In this document: piece after piece, positions 6,783 through 14,394 of the stretch
Layout of the letters: the number at the start of each line of letters is the position of its first letter
How positions within the stretch are numbered: position 1 is the stretch's first letter
Origin: an uncultured Lachnospiraceae bacterium
GTDB lineage: Bacteria > Bacillota > Clostridia > Lachnospirales > Lachnospiraceae
NCBI GenBank assembly: GCA_945919075.1
Contig: CAMEIX010000030.1
Span: 1-33,422, forward strand
DNA length: 33,422 nt
Reading direction: 5' to 3'
The notes under the pieces: model-generated
What the model saw: only the letters and a program-made list of their open reading frames with translations
Databases searched by the model: none
Told to the model about the DNA's origin: nothing
Made by a program: the position numbers and the translations under genes

Positions 6783-8237
6783 TTATTCTGTTACTTCCTC
6801 TGTGGTATCGTTTACTTCCTCCACGGTATCGTCAGCAACGCTTTCTTCGGGTTTTTCTTTCATGAAATTCAGACGTCCTTTCGGATCGCTTACTTCCACT
6901 GCGCCTGTGATTTCATCCATGTAGACATTCATAGCTTCGTTCCCCAGGGTATCGGAAATGCTCTTCTTCCATTCTTCCCTTCCCTGACCGATATAGTAGA
7001 GAACATAGGTCACACCGTTCTCATCGATGGAAACTGTATCACCGGATTTTCTGTCGTCGAAAATCCATGCAGATACTTCACTGTCCATGGAATCGGAGGA
7101 AAGTTCCTTATAAAGTCCGCCCTTATTTACGGAATAGGTATCATCACTGTATTTTTCAACCAGTGCAATAAAAGCATCTTCGTTTGCTCCGGTTGCTTCG
7201 TATTCTGCAAGTATGTCCTCACCGGTTGCTGTCATGGTAGTAATCACACGCACGCTTGCTGTCTTTTTGTCACTTAAATATCTCTTGTCAAACTGTACTA
7301 CATAATACTTGTGGCTGTCTTCGTCCTCAATGACGGTTGTTTCATTTTCCACGCGCGCATCATCAAAAAGCCAGTCGCCAATTCTGGTAAGTAAGGAAGA
7401 ACGGCTCTTTCCTACATTCACAACGCCTTCCTCTCCGATTACCTTTTCCGCCTCTTTGGCATTTGCCTTTGCAATTTCCATGGCTTTCTGAATTTCTTCT
7501 TCGCTTGCATTTGCAGTACTGCCGTTTTCATCCGCAGGAATATCTGCTGCCACTTCCGTGAAATGATAATCCACTACATCATAGTCTGCACTGTTTTCTT
7601 TATAATAGCTTTCAATTTCCGCATCGGCAGGAGCTTTCCTTTCAGACATTTCCTGATAATAAGCATTTGCCAGATAACCTTCCTCTACAAAGGTCTTTAA
7701 GGATTTTTCGGATGCGTATTTACCGTAGGTCTGTTTATAATAGTCCCCTACACTGACATTGGAAGATTTTGCCGCACTCTGAACGGTCTTCTTGTAAGTC
7801 TCCACATCCTTGGTCACGTCATAGGTAAAACCTTCTGCTTTCGCGGCATCTAAAAGTGCTTTGTTCTGTTTTAAGGATTCTACGGCTCTTTCTTCAAAAT
7901 AATCCTTCCAGGTTACTCCCTCGGAATATTCCTGTTTGCCCAAATCCTGGGTAATGTCCAACCCCATATATGCCAGATAATTTCCGTAAGTGTTTACGTA
8001 ATCATTCTTTGCCATATTGTAATAATAATCAAATTCTACTTTGGTTACGGCGTGGTCACCCACGGTAATATAGGTGGAATTCTTTGCTATATAACTGTTT
8101 ATCGGAATCATTGCAATTGCCACTACGATTACAACTAATATCAGAATTCCGATTCCTTTGGCGATTGCCTTCTGCCTTTTCTCCCTTGCTTCGGCTTCCC
8201 GTCTTCTTTGCATCTTAAGATCATATTTTGTTGCCAT
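6783..8237 (-). CDS. Membrane-anchored SurA/PpiC-like peptidyl-prolyl isomerase
   Basis: Extracytoplasmic foldase-like protein of 484 residues from the chosen start. A charged cytoplasmic tail with many R, E and K is followed by one transmembrane segment (about 27-47 from this start). A SurA-type N-terminal helical region (VEFDYYYNMAKNDYVNTYGNYL onward) and a parvulin-like C-terminal region follow, with ALVEKYSDDTYSVNKGGLYKEL resembling the PpiC core, and an acidic E/D/T tail ends the protein. The ATG at 8237 is preceded by AAAGGAGATAAATCCAAA. An upstream in-frame ATG at 8297 lies ahead of the -10 box at 8277-8282, so it is probably not translated. The isomerase core is divergent, so chaperone function without isomerase activity is possible. 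It is the middle of a run of envelope protein-quality genes. Confidence 0.83.
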   Translation of the reverse strand: MATKYDLKMQRRREAEAREKRQKAIAKGIGILILVVIVVAIAMIPINSYIAKNSTYITVGDHAVTKVEFDYYYNMAKNDYVNTYGNYLAYMGLDITQDLGKQEYSEGVTWKDYFEERAVESLKQNKALLDAAKAEGFTYDVTKDVETYKKTVQSAAKSSNVSVGDYYKQTYGKYASEKSLKTFVEEGYLANAYYQEMSERKAPADAEIESYYKENSADYDVVDYHFTEVAADIPADENGSTANASEEEIQKAMEIAKANAKEAEKVIGEEGVVNVGKSRSSLLTRIGDWLFDDARVENETTVIEDEDSHKYYVVQFDKRYLSDKKTASVRVITTMTATGEDILAEYEATGANEDAFIALVEKYSDDTYSVNKGGLYKELSSDSMDSEVSAWIFDDRKSGDTVSIDENGVTYVLYYIGQGREEWKKSISDTLGNEAMNVYMDEITGAVEVSDPKGRLNFMKEKPEESVADDTVEEVNDTTEEVTE

Positions 8238-8276
8238 TTTGGATTTATCTCCTTTTCGAATTTCAGACTCTTGCCC

Positions 8277-8282
8277 ATTATA
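8277..8282 (-). promoter_or_regulatory. TATAAT -10 box of the foldase gene
   Basis: Perfect TATAAT on the minus strand with a weak -35 (TGTATT region) about 17 bases upstream. It lies between the two candidate start codons and supports the downstream start at 8237. Confidence 0.5.
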
Positions 8283-8328
8283 AGACATTCCATCCAAAAA
8301 ATACAGTGTTTTTATGGTTTTTTAAGAA

Positions 8329-9054
8329 TTAATTGCGGAAATCATGGACCAGGGGATTCCTGTTACTTAAACTGTCCATGTCTACATAATACTTACTCAT
8401 CTCATTGGGATCCACATAAACATCCACCTGTGCATCTATGTAATTTTCCGGCGGATCAAAAACAAAATCACTGGAAAAGAGATAACTCTCTTTTGTAAAT
8501 TCATCCTGGTACATGCAGTCAAGCTTGTAAGGATGGCGGTTATTAATGGTTACCGTGTAGCACATATCCCCACCGGTTATGGTAGCACGCAGTTTTCTGC
8601 CGTTTTGTTTTAACTGGTTTTGTTTCGACTTATGCAGAATTTCCTTCACCAGAAAGCCGGAACCGATCAGGAAAAACACCAGACCCAGCCCGCCAAAAAT
8701 CAAAAACAGAATCGTTGCCACAGAACCGGAACGTACCCTGTAGGGATTCTCAGGGTCCACATAAAGGTCTATTCTATCTCCCTCATACATACTGCTGGAA
8801 TACTCTGACAGCCTACTCTCATAGGTTTCACCGTTATACTGGTAGCTAACCCTTACCTCATGATTTAAATCATCATCAGAGTCGTAGTAAGCATTAATTT
8901 CCGTGATAACTCCTACTATCTTGTCTGCCTTGTTTTTGAAATTCTGATTATCCACCATAAGAACAATGGAAATAATCAGGAAAATGGCACCAATACCGGC
9001 AAAGATGGAGCCAAATAAAATAAAAAATAATCTTGAGGACACGCTTTTTCTCAT
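8329..9054 (-). CDS. DUF3592 domain membrane protein
   Basis: A 241-residue protein with a transmembrane segment at about 8-33, an extracytoplasmic beta-rich domain (about 40-105) and a second transmembrane pair region at about 110-135, followed by another hydrophilic domain. The pattern VGVITEINAYYDSDDDLNHEVRVSY..GETYES..GDRIDLYVDPENP is that of DUF3592. The same theme recurs near the C-terminus (DAQVDVYVDPNEMSKYYVD), suggesting an internal duplication of the domain. No function is established for the family. A promoter candidate lies at 9087-9115; the gene sits between the serpin and foldase genes on the same strand. Confidence 0.8.
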   Translation of the reverse strand: MRKSVSSRLFFILFGSIFAGIGAIFLIISIVLMVDNQNFKNKADKIVGVITEINAYYDSDDDLNHEVRVSYQYNGETYESRLSEYSSSMYEGDRIDLYVDPENPYRVRSGSVATILFLIFGGLGLVFFLIGSGFLVKEILHKSKQNQLKQNGRKLRATITGGDMCYTVTINNRHPYKLDCMYQDEFTKESYLFSSDFVFDPPENYIDAQVDVYVDPNEMSKYYVDMDSLSNRNPLVHDFRN

Positions 9055-9086
9055 GGATTCTGATTTCCTTCCTGTAAGATAATATT

Positions 9087-9115
9087 ATTTTACTTCCTAA
9101 TCCGGTCAGTTGCAA
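9087..9115 (-). promoter_or_regulatory. Candidate promoter of the DUF3592 gene
   Basis: Minus-strand TTGCAA (9110-9115), 17-bp spacer and TAAAAT (9087-9092), about 35 bases ahead of the start codon. The spacing is ideal and both hexamers are near consensus. Confidence 0.5.
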
Positions 9116-9133
9116 TCAGAATTTCTCATGAAA

Positions 9134-10456
9134 TTATTTTTCTAAAGTATTAATCTGTCCCATGAACAGGATGACGCCTGTCTCGGTATCTTCGATTACA
9201 AAGAAGAACGGTCTGTCCACGATAAAGTCAATGAATACCGGCTCTTGTATACAAGCTGTTTCATTCGCAACAATTACGGTCACGGCTGCTGCCTTCGTTC
9301 CCTGCTCATCCACTTCAATCTTTGCCTTATGAATCACCGTGGAAACAAAAAGGTCTTCTGCAATCTTATCCAGATCCGCATTTTCCTGATATGCGGATAC
9401 AATACCCATATCTTTCAGAATCCTATCCATTTCCTTGATTTCCTGCTCATATTCAAACTTGGGAAACATCAGTCTTCTGATTTCGGTTCTTCCCGCCTGG
9501 TCCAGACTGTCAATCAGGTTCTGGCGTTCCTCATTGGAAAGGGCTCCCATAAGGTCTGCAATATTGTCTTCTTCGTTTTCCGGGATAAACACCTTCATCA
9601 CTACAGAGGAATCCTTGTAAGGGAGAGTTATTCCCTTGATTCCGTCCATGGAGACATAAGCATAGGATTCCCCATACTGATTCATCATCTTTACGGTTTC
9701 GTCACCCTTTGCACCATGGAAAACATCATCCCGGCTGTCTTCTTCCAAAAACGGTGTCTCCCATTTTCCGTCAAAGTATACGGCATTGATTAAAAGCATC
9801 TTCGTATCGTCAGAAAGCTTATTCAAAACCTGGGGAATCATTCCTTTCGTATTATCCTTGACCCATTCGTTTACTTCTCCAACAACTTTTTCCTGCTCCT
9901 TAAAATTTTTCTTCTTCAGTTCCCCTTTGAAATAGGCTTTTGCAGGCGCAATAAAATCTTCTTCTATATTCCCGCTCCACTCTTTGTTTTCGTCCATCCA
10001 GACAGAGTTTGCCGTAAGAAGATAGGTATCCTTACTCCATTCTTTCTCCAGATAGTCCTTCATTGCCCATTTCCAGGCATCCAGATCCTCAATACCAAGG
10101 GTGCTCTCCAATTCCTCCTTTGTGGAGCCACCGGCACCTAAATCCAGCAGGGACAGTGCACTGCAAAGGCTGTAGGGAGAAAAGAAACAGTTTTCCTCTT
10201 TGGAGAGTCTGTCATACACCCCAAATCCGAACTGGTTGATACCCCTCTTCAGAATGGATTTTTCTACAATCTCAGGACGTTCTTCATCCGGTTCGTCATA
10301 ATTTATTTTCAAATCCACATCCTGGTTCCCGTCTTCTCCCGGTTCCTCTTCACTTTCAAAACCGCCGATGTATATTTCCTGAAGTTCACTTCCGCAGCCT
10401 GTAAGCCCCAAAACCACTGAAAAACTAAGTAAAATTGCAACCAATCTTTTTTTCAT
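9134..10456 (-). CDS. Secreted lipoprotein serpin (serine protease inhibitor)
   Basis: A 440-residue serpin. The N-terminus is a lipoprotein signal (MKKRLVAILLSFSVVLGLTGC, lipobox LTGC with lipidated C21), followed by an acidic linker to about residue 70. The serpin fold starts at NQFGFGVYDRLSKEENCFFSPYSLCSALSLL and includes NAVYFDGKWETPF. The hinge is EQGTKAAAVTVIVA (from E384) and the C-terminal signature is DRPFFFVIEDTETGVILFMGQI. The hinge keeps small residues at P12-P10, as in inhibitory serpins. With a standard 17-residue hinge-to-P1 distance, P1 would be T400 with A401 as P1', but this could shift by one or two. Bacterial serpins in gut anaerobes are thought to block host or competitor proteases; which target applies here is unknown. 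GGGAGGG lies at the ribosome-binding position, within a hairpin at 10459-10511. Confidence 0.95.
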   Translation of the reverse strand: MKKRLVAILLSFSVVLGLTGCGSELQEIYIGGFESEEEPGEDGNQDVDLKINYDEPDEERPEIVEKSILKRGINQFGFGVYDRLSKEENCFFSPYSLCSALSLLDLGAGGSTKEELESTLGIEDLDAWKWAMKDYLEKEWSKDTYLLTANSVWMDENKEWSGNIEEDFIAPAKAYFKGELKKKNFKEQEKVVGEVNEWVKDNTKGMIPQVLNKLSDDTKMLLINAVYFDGKWETPFLEEDSRDDVFHGAKGDETVKMMNQYGESYAYVSMDGIKGITLPYKDSSVVMKVFIPENEEDNIADLMGALSNEERQNLIDSLDQAGRTEIRRLMFPKFEYEQEIKEMDRILKDMGIVSAYQENADLDKIAEDLFVSTVIHKAKIEVDEQGTKAAAVTVIVANETACIQEPVFIDFIVDRPFFFVIEDTETGVILFMGQINTLEK

Positions 10457-10458
10457 AA

Positions 10459-10511
10459 AAAAAGCCCTCCCTTTTCAATCTATGAAAGATACGAAAAAGA
10501 GAGGGGTTTTT
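10459..10511 (-). promoter_or_regulatory. Leader hairpin that would cover the serpin ribosome-binding site
   Basis: Minus-strand AAAAACCCCTC pairs with GAGGGCTTTTT across a 31-base loop with a single C/C mismatch. The right arm contains the GGGAGGG ribosome-binding site of the serpin and ends in seven T directly before the ATG. The element resembles both a terminator for the upstream transketolase operon and an RBS-masking structure. Confidence 0.4.
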
Positions 10512-10520
10512 ATGGCTTAT

Positions 10521-10549
10521 CAAGGAAATTTTTGGGAAAAATTTCCTTG
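10521..10549. repeat. Perfect 13-bp inverted repeat downstream of the transketolase operon
   Basis: CAAGGAAATTTTT and AAAAATTTCCTTG flank a three-base GGG loop. It begins 14 bases after the transketolase stop. It lacks a following T-run on the minus strand, so it is not a textbook terminator, but mRNA end protection or termination of the transketolase transcript is plausible. Confidence 0.55.
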
Positions 10550-10562
10550 CTCTAAAATATTT

Positions 10563-11507
10563 CTATTTTAAGAACTCTTTAACCGAAGCGGCAACACCCT
10601 TAGCATCTAAGCCATACTTCTCAATCAGGGCTGCTGCGGAACCGGATTCTCCGTAAACATCCTGCATACCCAGTTTGCATACAGGAGTGGGATAGGATTT
10701 GCAGAGTGCATCACAAACTGCGCTGCCCAGACCGCCGATTACGGAATGCTCCTCCACGGTAACCACTTTACCGGTTTTCTTCGCACTGGCAACAATCAGT
10801 TCTTCATCCAGGGGCTTAATGGTACAGATATTAATTACCTCTGCGTCAATGCCTTCCTCCTTTAACAAAGCAGCTGCGCCCAATGCGGAATCCACACAGA
10901 TACCGGTGGCCACAATGGTAACATCCTTGCCTTCCTTCACAACATTGCCTTTGCCGATTTCAAAATGATAATCGGGTCTGTCATTGATTACGGGAACTGC
11001 CGCACGCCCAAAACGAATATAAACAGGGCCTACATAATCCAGTGCTGCCTTCACTGCTGCACGTGCTTCTACGTCATCGGAAGGACACATTACCACCATT
11101 CCGGGAATGGTACGCATAAGTGCAAGGTCTTCGTTGCATTGATGGGTTGCACCGTCTTCTCCTACGGAAATACCCGCATGGGTTGCTCCAATCTTTACAT
11201 TCAAATGAGGGTAACCTATGGAGTTACGAACCTGCTCGAAAGCACGGCCTGCCGCAAACATGGCAAAGGAACTTGCAAAAGGAATCTTTCCTACTGCTGC
11301 AAGACCTGCTGCGATTCCCATCATATTGCTTTCTGCGATACCACAGTCGATAAACCGGTCGGGATATGCTTTCTTAAAAATACCGGTTTTGGTTGCTGCC
11401 GCAAGGTCCGCATCCAAAACTACCAGGTTGGGATATTCTTCGGCAAGCTCTTTTAAGGCATTACCATAACTTTCTCTGGTTGCAATCTTCTTAATTTCGT
11501 CTGCCAT
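10563..11507 (-). CDS. Transketolase, C-terminal subunit
   Basis: A 314-residue protein corresponding to the pyrimidine-binding and C-terminal domains of transketolase/DXPS-type enzymes. Key segments are VVLDADLAAATKT, the FIDCGIAESNMMGIAAGLAAVGKIPFA block with the glutamate that activates thiamine diphosphate, and GATHAGISVGEDGATHQCNEDLALMRTIP. The C-terminal domain contains VTIVATGICVDSA and VVTVEEHSVIGGLGSAV. It pairs with the next gene upstream, whose stop shares a base with this start (TAATG), so subunits are made in step. The split arrangement is common in Clostridia and archaea. The complex would transfer two-carbon units between pentose-phosphate sugars in the cytoplasm. Confidence 0.95.
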   Translation of the reverse strand: MADEIKKIATRESYGNALKELAEEYPNLVVLDADLAAATKTGIFKKAYPDRFIDCGIAESNMMGIAAGLAAVGKIPFASSFAMFAAGRAFEQVRNSIGYPHLNVKIGATHAGISVGEDGATHQCNEDLALMRTIPGMVVMCPSDDVEARAAVKAALDYVGPVYIRFGRAAVPVINDRPDYHFEIGKGNVVKEGKDVTIVATGICVDSALGAAALLKEEGIDAEVINICTIKPLDEELIVASAKKTGKVVTVEEHSVIGGLGSAVCDALCKSYPTPVCKLGMQDVYGESGSAAALIEKYGLDAKGVAASVKEFLK

Positions 11508-12361
11508 TACTGTTCACCTGCTTTCTCAAGTTCTTCCCCGATTTTTTCAAGGTCTGCCATCGCCTGTGCATATTCTGCGTCGTTCGGTGCTTTACCATGC
11601 CAGTCTGCACTATCTTCCATATAGGATACCCCTTTACCCTTCAGACTGTGCATCACGATACAGGTGGGCATTCCCTTGGTTTCTCTTGCTTCCTTCATGG
11701 CATTTCTTATCTGATCAAAATCATGGGCATCAATATTAATTACATGGAAATTGAAGGCTTCAAATTTTTTGTCAATGGGATAAGGAGAACAAACATCCTC
11801 AATTTTACCGTCAATCTGCAAATTGTTGTTATCTACAATTACCACCAGATTATCCAACTTTCTATGGCCTGCAAACATGGCAGCTTCCCATACCTGGCCT
11901 TCCTCAATTTCGCCGTCACCGAGTAAGGTATAAACGCGGAAGTCCTTATTGTCAAGTTTTGCGCCCATTGCCATACCCACAGCCACGGAAATACCCTGTC
12001 CGAGAGAACCGGAGGACATATCCACACCGGGAATGTGAATACAGGGATGCCCCTGTAAATAAGAACCTAAATGACGAAGTGTCTTTAAATCTTCCACCGG
12101 AAAAAATCCTCTGTGTGCAAGTGCGGAATAAAGCCCCGGGGCGGTGTGTCCTTTCGAAAGAACGAAACGATCCCTGTCCTCCATGTCAGGATTTTTAGGA
12201 TCCACATTTAATTCTTCAAAATAAAGATATGTGAACATATCTGCAGCAGATAATGAGCCGCCGGGATGTCCGGCTTTTGCACTGTGAACTGCGGTCACGA
12301 TGCCTTTACGGACTTCATTTGCTTTTTTTTGCAGTTCCAAATTATTCATGATAATACCCAT
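11507..12361 (-). CDS. Transketolase, N-terminal (thiamine diphosphate-binding) subunit
   Basis: A 284-residue subunit carrying the diphosphate-binding domain. HSAKAGHPGGSLSAADMFTYLYF is the family start block, and RDRFVLSKGHTAPGLYSALAHRG follows. The thiamine diphosphate motif is GDGEIEEGQVWEAAMFAGHRKLDNLVVIVDNNNLQIDG, and LKGKGVSYMEDSADWHGKAPN comes near the end. The start is ambiguous. The ATG at 12361 has AAAGG only one base upstream, while an in-frame ATG at 12349 gives MNNLELQKKANEVRKG, the usual family N-terminus, and better fits transcription from the -10 at 12373-12378. Together with the next gene it forms a complete split transketolase. Confidence 0.95.
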   Translation of the reverse strand: MGIIMNNLELQKKANEVRKGIVTAVHSAKAGHPGGSLSAADMFTYLYFEELNVDPKNPDMEDRDRFVLSKGHTAPGLYSALAHRGFFPVEDLKTLRHLGSYLQGHPCIHIPGVDMSSGSLGQGISVAVGMAMGAKLDNKDFRVYTLLGDGEIEEGQVWEAAMFAGHRKLDNLVVIVDNNNLQIDGKIEDVCSPYPIDKKFEAFNFHVINIDAHDFDQIRNAMKEARETKGMPTCIVMHSLKGKGVSYMEDSADWHGKAPNDAEYAQAMADLEKIGEELEKAGEQ

Positions 12362-12372
12362 GCCTTTCTTTT

Positions 12373-12378
12373 ATTATA
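12373..12378 (-). promoter_or_regulatory. TATAAT -10 box of the transketolase operon
   Basis: Perfect TATAAT on the minus strand, five to six bases from the predicted transcript start near 12366. The -35 is weak. The leader to the upstream ATG would be about five bases, which argues for the second ATG at 12349. Confidence 0.4.
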
Positions 12379-12478
12379 GGGTCAGAAACCAACCGCCTTT
12401 ACTGTACCACACTTTTTCCCTTTCTTCAACATCATGATTTTCTTTTCCCGGGCATAAAATAAATAAAAAAGGTAATTT

Positions 12479-14296
12479 ATGCGGCAAAAAATCTTTCAGA
12501 AAAAGAATTTTCCATTTCTTTTGCTCATACCCATGTTTCTTTTCCTGGGAATTCTGTATCTGGCAAACGGAAAAGATACCCGGGCATTTCACTCTCTGAC
12601 GGACAGCCTTCTCCACGAAGAACTGGACGAAAATACCCTGAACCTCCACTATACTTTTGCAGACCCGAAGGAATTCGGCTTTGAAGACTATACTGTCTCT
12701 CTGCCGGTGTACTCGAAAGCAGAGACCGACTCTACTTATGAAAAACAAAGGATATATCTGGACAATTTACATAAAATTCATCCGGCAAATCTTTCCGACA
12801 CGGATGAAAACACCTATTATCTTCTGGAAAATCAACTTTCCCACAGTTTGTGCGGGCTGCCTTTTTTTTACTATGATGAACCCCTGTCCCCCTCTTCCGG
12901 AATGCAGAGCCAGCTTCCTGTTTTACTGGCCGAATATACCTTTCGCTCTGTGGGGGATGTAGAGGATTATCTCAAACTTCTGGACCAGACAGATGAATAC
13001 TTTGCATCCCTGTTGGTATTTGAAACGGAAAAGAAGGCAGCCGGTCTTCTGCAATCCGATCTTTCCCTAAGCAAAGTCCGGACACAGTGTGACACCATCC
13101 TTTGCAAAGAAGATTTGGATGCCGGTACTCATTTTTTACAGACCACCTTTGAAGAACGTTTACAGATTCTGAAGGACCAAAACCTGATTACCGATAAAGA
13201 ACTGCAGAAATACCGGGAGGAAAACAATCGTCTGCTCCGCTATGTGATGTTACCTGCCTATGAACAGTTGTCAGACGGTCTCTTTCTGTTAATGAATGAT
13301 GATTCCTCCCTTCCCGAAGGGCTGTGCCACAAGCCGCAGGGCAGGGAATACTATGAATGGCTGACCAAAAGTCTTACCGGCTCGGAGCGGTCCATGGAGG
13401 AGATTAAAGCCATGCTCTATACCCGCTTTGATAAATCCTACCGCCTTCTTTCCCAGGCCTTAAACAATAATCCCACTTCCTCTATGATGTGGATGCAGGC
13501 CATTACCGAAGACACTTTCCCCCTGCATTCGCCGGAAGAAATGCTTCTGGATCTTCAAACCAGAATCCAAAAGGACTTTCCGGATCTGCCTGAAGGAAAT
13601 GCTGGCTTTACGGTAAAGGAGGTAGCCGACAGTCTCTCGCCCTACTGTGCACCGGCCTTCTACCTCACCCCTCCTCTGGATGATACTGACACAAATGTCA
13701 TTTATATAAACAAAAGCGAAGAAAAATCCGGTCTGGAACTCTATACCACCCTGGCACATGAGGGATATCCGGGGCATCTTTATCAGTCCGTTTATTCCAA
13801 CCGTCTGTTTTTAAAGGAAAATGCGGACCCCGCCAGGGCTCTCTTAAGTTATCCCGGTTTTCAGGAAGGCTATGCACTGTATGTGGAGTTTCTGTCCTAT
13901 GATTATGCAGCAGACCTTGCCGGGGAAAACGGGAATCCGGACCTTGCCTATGGTTACGAAGTGGAAAAATACAACCGGGATATGCAGTTATGCCTTCTGG
14001 CTTTTCTGGATGTTTCCATTCATTATGACGGTGCAACCCCGGAAGAAATTTACAAGGTTCTGTGTTCCATCGGCATTACTGATTATGCAACTGCCGAAAA
14101 TGTTTACACCTACATCACCGAAGAACCTGCCAATTACCTGAAATACTATATAGGTTATCTGGAAATCGAAAACTTAAAAGAAGAAGCCGCAAAGCTTTGG
14201 GGGGAAAACTATTCGGACCTGAATTTCCACCTGTTTTTAATGGAAAACGGTCCCGCCGATTTTACCTACCTGCGGGAGAAACTCCATAACGGATAA
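12479..14296 (+). CDS. DUF885 family zinc metallopeptidase, membrane-anchored
   Basis: A 605-residue protein with an N-terminal signal anchor (about residues 11-30, FPFLLLIPMFLFLGILYLA) and a long helical DUF885 domain. The zinc-binding motif is HEGYPGH (H427, E428, H433), and EGYALYVE (E463) provides the likely third ligand, the arrangement seen in M3-like/DUF885 peptidases. The QREYYEWL-type segment is present as GREYYEWLTKSLTG. AAAAAGG lies about ten bases before the ATG. It is divergent from the transketolase operon and is on the opposite strand from most of the window. Substrates of DUF885 enzymes are poorly known; an extracytoplasmic peptidase role is inferred from the signal anchor and the HExxxxH motif. 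Confidence 0.9.
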   Translation: MRQKIFQKKNFPFLLLIPMFLFLGILYLANGKDTRAFHSLTDSLLHEELDENTLNLHYTFADPKEFGFEDYTVSLPVYSKAETDSTYEKQRIYLDNLHKIHPANLSDTDENTYYLLENQLSHSLCGLPFFYYDEPLSPSSGMQSQLPVLLAEYTFRSVGDVEDYLKLLDQTDEYFASLLVFETEKKAAGLLQSDLSLSKVRTQCDTILCKEDLDAGTHFLQTTFEERLQILKDQNLITDKELQKYREENNRLLRYVMLPAYEQLSDGLFLLMNDDSSLPEGLCHKPQGREYYEWLTKSLTGSERSMEEIKAMLYTRFDKSYRLLSQALNNNPTSSMMWMQAITEDTFPLHSPEEMLLDLQTRIQKDFPDLPEGNAGFTVKEVADSLSPYCAPAFYLTPPLDDTDTNVIYINKSEEKSGLELYTTLAHEGYPGHLYQSVYSNRLFLKENADPARALLSYPGFQEGYALYVEFLSYDYAADLAGENGNPDLAYGYEVEKYNRDMQLCLLAFLDVSIHYDGATPEEIYKVLCSIGITDYATAENVYTYITEEPANYLKYYIGYLEIENLKEEAAKLWGENYSDLNFHLFLMENGPADFTYLREKLHNG

Positions 14297-14306
14297 TCCT
14301 CTTCAT

Positions 14307-14335
14307 TTGACAAAACCGTCCCCGGGTTCTATACT
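14307..14335 (+). promoter_or_regulatory. Promoter of the AEC transporter
   Basis: TTGACA (14307-14312), a 17-bp spacer and TATACT (14330-14335) are near consensus, eleven bases after the DUF885 stop. Transcription would begin near 14342, so the transporter has its own unit. Confidence 0.75.
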
Positions 14336-14366
14336 ATCATACAAATTATACGAGAATTAGTACAAT

Positions 14367-14394
14367 CGGGTATGCTTCGTAAGAAACATACCCG
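14367..14394 (+). repeat. 8-bp inverted repeat in the leader or start of the AEC gene
   Basis: CGGGTATG and CATACCCG are perfect arms around a 12-base loop. The hairpin includes the ATG at 14372 and ends 22 bases before an alternative TTG start at 14417. It may be a leader structure controlling translation. Confidence 0.5.

Noticed and set aside
10563..12361. Transketolase in two pieces as a frameshifted gene
   Set aside because: Both parts are full-length domains joined by a TATG-type stop/start overlap with its own ribosome-binding site; split transketolase is normal in Clostridia.
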